Source: Deltaproteobacteria bacterium
GTDB taxonomy: Bacteria; Desulfobacterota; DSM-4660; Desulfatiglandales; HGW-15
Reading direction: 5' to 3'
Assembly (NCBI GenBank): GCA_016930795.1
Contig: JAFGFY010000120.1
Location: 1 to 35,277 of the forward strand
DNA length: 35,277 nt
Shown here: positions 34,025 to 35,277 of the stretch, piece after piece
How the letters are laid out: each line of letters opens with the position of its first letter
How positions within the stretch are numbered: position 1 is the first letter of the stretch
Program-made: the position numbers and the translations under genes
Notes under the pieces: generated by a model
The model's database searches: none
Told to the model about the DNA's origin: nothing
What the model saw: the letters and a program-made list of their open reading frames with translations, nothing else

Positions 34025-34477
34025 ATGAGTAAAATGAACTGTAAACGTGTGTTTCTTGGCGGACTGGTGGCAGGTATCGTATTCATTGTTCTCGGATTTG
34101 CTTCCTATTTTATTTACTTGGGAGATGCCTGGAAATGCGTAATGGAAGAATTAGGGTATCCGCTTAGTGAATCCGTCGGAATGTATATTTACTCAATCGT
34201 TGGTTGTTTCTTCGTGGGAATTCTTGCGGTATGGTTGTATGCCGCCATCCGACCTCGCTATGGGGCTGGTCCTGGGACCGGCGTGCTGGCTGGATTTGTT
34301 TTCTGGGTTCTGTCTGTATTGCTTCCTTACATCTCACTTGGCGCCTTTGGGATGTTTCCTGCCAGACTGCTCATTATTGACTGTCTGATAGCCCTGGTTA
34401 TCATCATTGTGGCGACTCTTCTGGGAGCATGGGTTTACCGAGAGGAATCTGAGCAAGTCGGTTCAAGCCAAACCTGA
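34025..34477 (+). CDS. small integral membrane protein, four helices
   Basis: A 150-residue protein with four predicted transmembrane segments (about 10-30, 52-72, 84-105, 114-138), for example VFLGGLVAGIVFIVLGFASY and LLIIDCLIALVIIIVATLLG. The family is not certain; it resembles DUF1761-like proteins. The start follows GGGAGGG. No partner gene is adjacent. Its 3' side carries the 143-bp MITE and a terminator. Confidence 0.7.
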   Translation: MSKMNCKRVFLGGLVAGIVFIVLGFASYFIYLGDAWKCVMEELGYPLSESVGMYIYSIVGCFFVGILAVWLYAAIRPRYGAGPGTGVLAGFVFWVLSVLLPYISLGAFGMFPARLLIIDCLIALVIIIVATLLGAWVYREESEQVGSSQT

Positions 34478-34551
34478 AGTGGTTGGCTGCATTAGGTGCT
34501 CAGAATAATCGAAGAAAGGTTTTGGATACCCGTTTTTGCAGAGCATGGACT

Positions 34552-34694
34552 GAGACCTTTGAAAAACGCCCCCTTTTGCCCAATCTCGGCGTCAGACTCA
34601 AATTCTAATCCTCTAAATACTTAAGTGTATTCCTGTGGTTAGTATTCTCGCCTTTCTTGACCTTGTACAAAATTGAGCATTTTTCAAAGTTCTC
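34552..34694. mobile_element. MITE, 143 bp, with 5-bp target duplication
   Basis: GAGACCTTTGAAAAACGC (34552-34569) is inverted at 34677-34694 with two mismatches. GGACT occurs immediately on both sides (34547-34551 and 34695-34699), a perfect 5-bp target-site duplication. The inside has no gene. Such an element must be moved by a transposase encoded elsewhere in the genome. Confidence 0.88.
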
Positions 34695-34779
34695 GGACTG
34701 TAAAGAATTTGGGGATATGGTTTGATAAGGAGGTATTGCGTAAAAATTGCAATTTCTTGTTAAAAGCGGTATTCAATGG

Positions 34780-34815
34780 AAAGGGCGCTTCATTCAAATG
34801 AAGCGCCCTTTTTAT
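34780..34815 (+). terminator. Rho-independent terminator between convergent genes
   Basis: AAGGGCGCTTCAT (34781-34793) and its inverse ATGAAGCGCCCTT (34798-34810), loop TCAA, followed by TTTATC. The U-tract serves plus-strand transcripts; on the minus strand it would serve the cold-shock gene less well. Confidence 0.85.
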
Positions 34816-34832
34816 CTCTTTACAGGGATAAT

Positions 34833-35033
34833 TTAGATCATCCTCACATTTATTGCAGACGGGCCTTTTGGACCTTGCTCGATTTCAAAGCTGACATGAG
34901 CACCTTCATCAAGACTCTTGAATCCGTCAGCTATGATTCCTGAATGATGAACAAATACATCAGGACCGTTCTGTTGCTCAATAAAACCGAAACCTTTTCG
35001 GTCATTGAACCACTTTACTGTTCCATTAGCCAT
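34833..35033 (-). CDS. cold-shock protein, CspA family
   Basis: A 66-residue single cold-shock domain that binds single-stranded RNA/DNA and melts secondary structure. [17 protein letters not shown] includes RNP1 (KGFGFIEQ), and DVFVHHSGI is RNP2. [20 protein letters not shown] closes the fold. The gene has GGAGGGTGTCACC before the ATG and a leader of about 110 bases from a candidate promoter, as is common for csp genes. The 35034-35277 region upstream is very AT-rich. Confidence 0.95.
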   Translation of the reverse strand: MANGTVKWFNDRKGFGFIEQQNGPDVFVHHSGIIADGFKSLDEGAHVSFEIEQGPKGPSAINVRMI

Positions 35034-35154
35034 GGTGACACCCTCCTTTCAAACAAATTTCAAGTTTCAATACCTTAGGATGCCACGATTAAATGTCATT
35101 TCCTTCAGAACGAAACAGGCTCACCATTGAAAGTGAACCATTTTTGATTAGACC

Positions 35155-35183
35155 AAATTAATCCGGCAGGAATAAAAAATCAA
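35155..35183 (-). promoter_or_regulatory. promoter candidate for the cold-shock gene
   Basis: On the minus strand, TTGATT (35183-35178) and TAATTT (35160-35155), spacer 17. The -10 is weak but lies in AT-rich DNA and would give a typical csp leader. Confidence 0.45.
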
Positions 35184-35220
35184 GATATATTATTAAAAAA
35201 ATAAAAATAATTTAACCTTA

Positions 35221-35246
35221 ATCAGTAATGATTAGATATTACTGAT
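35221..35246. promoter_or_regulatory. 9-bp inverted repeat upstream of the cold-shock promoter
   Basis: ATCAGTAAT (35221-35229) and ATTACTGAT (35238-35246), spacer 8. It is upstream of the promoter candidate and could be an operator. Confidence 0.35.
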
Positions 35247-35277
35247 GAATTTAAGTTATTGCTAATTAAAAAAATAA

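Noticed and set aside
1-35277. CRISPR array, rRNA operon, phage or transposase genes
   Set aside because: No regularly spaced direct repeats with unique spacers, no rRNA-like sequence, and no integrase, capsid or transposase motifs were seen on either strand.

Overview
The window looks like chromosomal DNA of a deltaproteobacterium (Desulfobacterota, sulfate-reducer or syntroph type). The evidence is a selenocysteine synthase gene (selA), an aminotransferase / homoserine dehydrogenase / ApgM-type gene order of the kind I know from Desulfovibrio relatives, remnants of a tungstate transporter, a DUF4198 protein and two dodecins. This assignment is inference from gene content; there is no rRNA here. 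No transposase, phage or CRISPR gene was found. Mobile DNA appears only as small non-autonomous elements.

Layout. 1-2400: an edge-truncated, frameshifted class III nucleotide cyclase (minus), a poorly resolved gene remnant, then two tandem FHA-domain genes (plus). 2373-4900: selA (minus), a tRNA-His (plus) and adenylate kinase (minus). 5106-9297: a threonine-branch cluster on the minus strand (aminotransferase, hom, ApgM-like), in which hom and the ApgM gene overlap by ATGA. The aminotransferase-hom gap has been invaded by a nested pair of inverted-repeat elements. 9453-13896: recG, pcm and mpl, all minus. 14081-15139: a B-box/zinc-box membrane protein abutting a type IV prepilin. 15331-18668: a small membrane protein, DUF1178, two dodecins on the minus strand, and a LOG-rsmG pair on the plus strand. 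19318-20166: a lysine/alanine-rich histone-H1-like protein with an 18-bp coding repeat, and a Mut7-C protein. 20344-24138: murA and comEC. 24474-29522: an uncharacterised Cys-containing protein, an uncharacterised multi-HTH protein, and a GAF-fused PilB/GspE ATPase. 29575-32273: a DUF4198 exported protein, a strongly structured intergenic region, a collapsed tupA-tupB fusion with one nonsense codon, and an HTH-plus-periplasmic-binding-like regulator. 32502-35033: a methyltransferase, a J-domain protein, a small membrane protein, a textbook 143-bp MITE with target-site duplication, and a cold-shock protein.

How the parts fit: ComEC, a prepilin, a pilin-like zinc-box protein and a PilB-type ATPase suggest type IV pilus/DNA-uptake functions scattered over 15 kb. 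hom, the ApgM-like gene and the aminotransferase form an amino-acid biosynthesis unit in which the ApgM-like protein may supply homoserine kinase activity. The tup region looks like a tungstate uptake locus in decay whose putative sensor gene is still intact. The most unusual items are the nested MITEs, the tupA-tupB in-frame collapse, the multi-HTH protein and the hairpin pair upstream of the DUF4198 gene, whose second hairpin pairs better on the plus strand. All frameshifts and nonsense codons could be assembly errors and need read-level checking.
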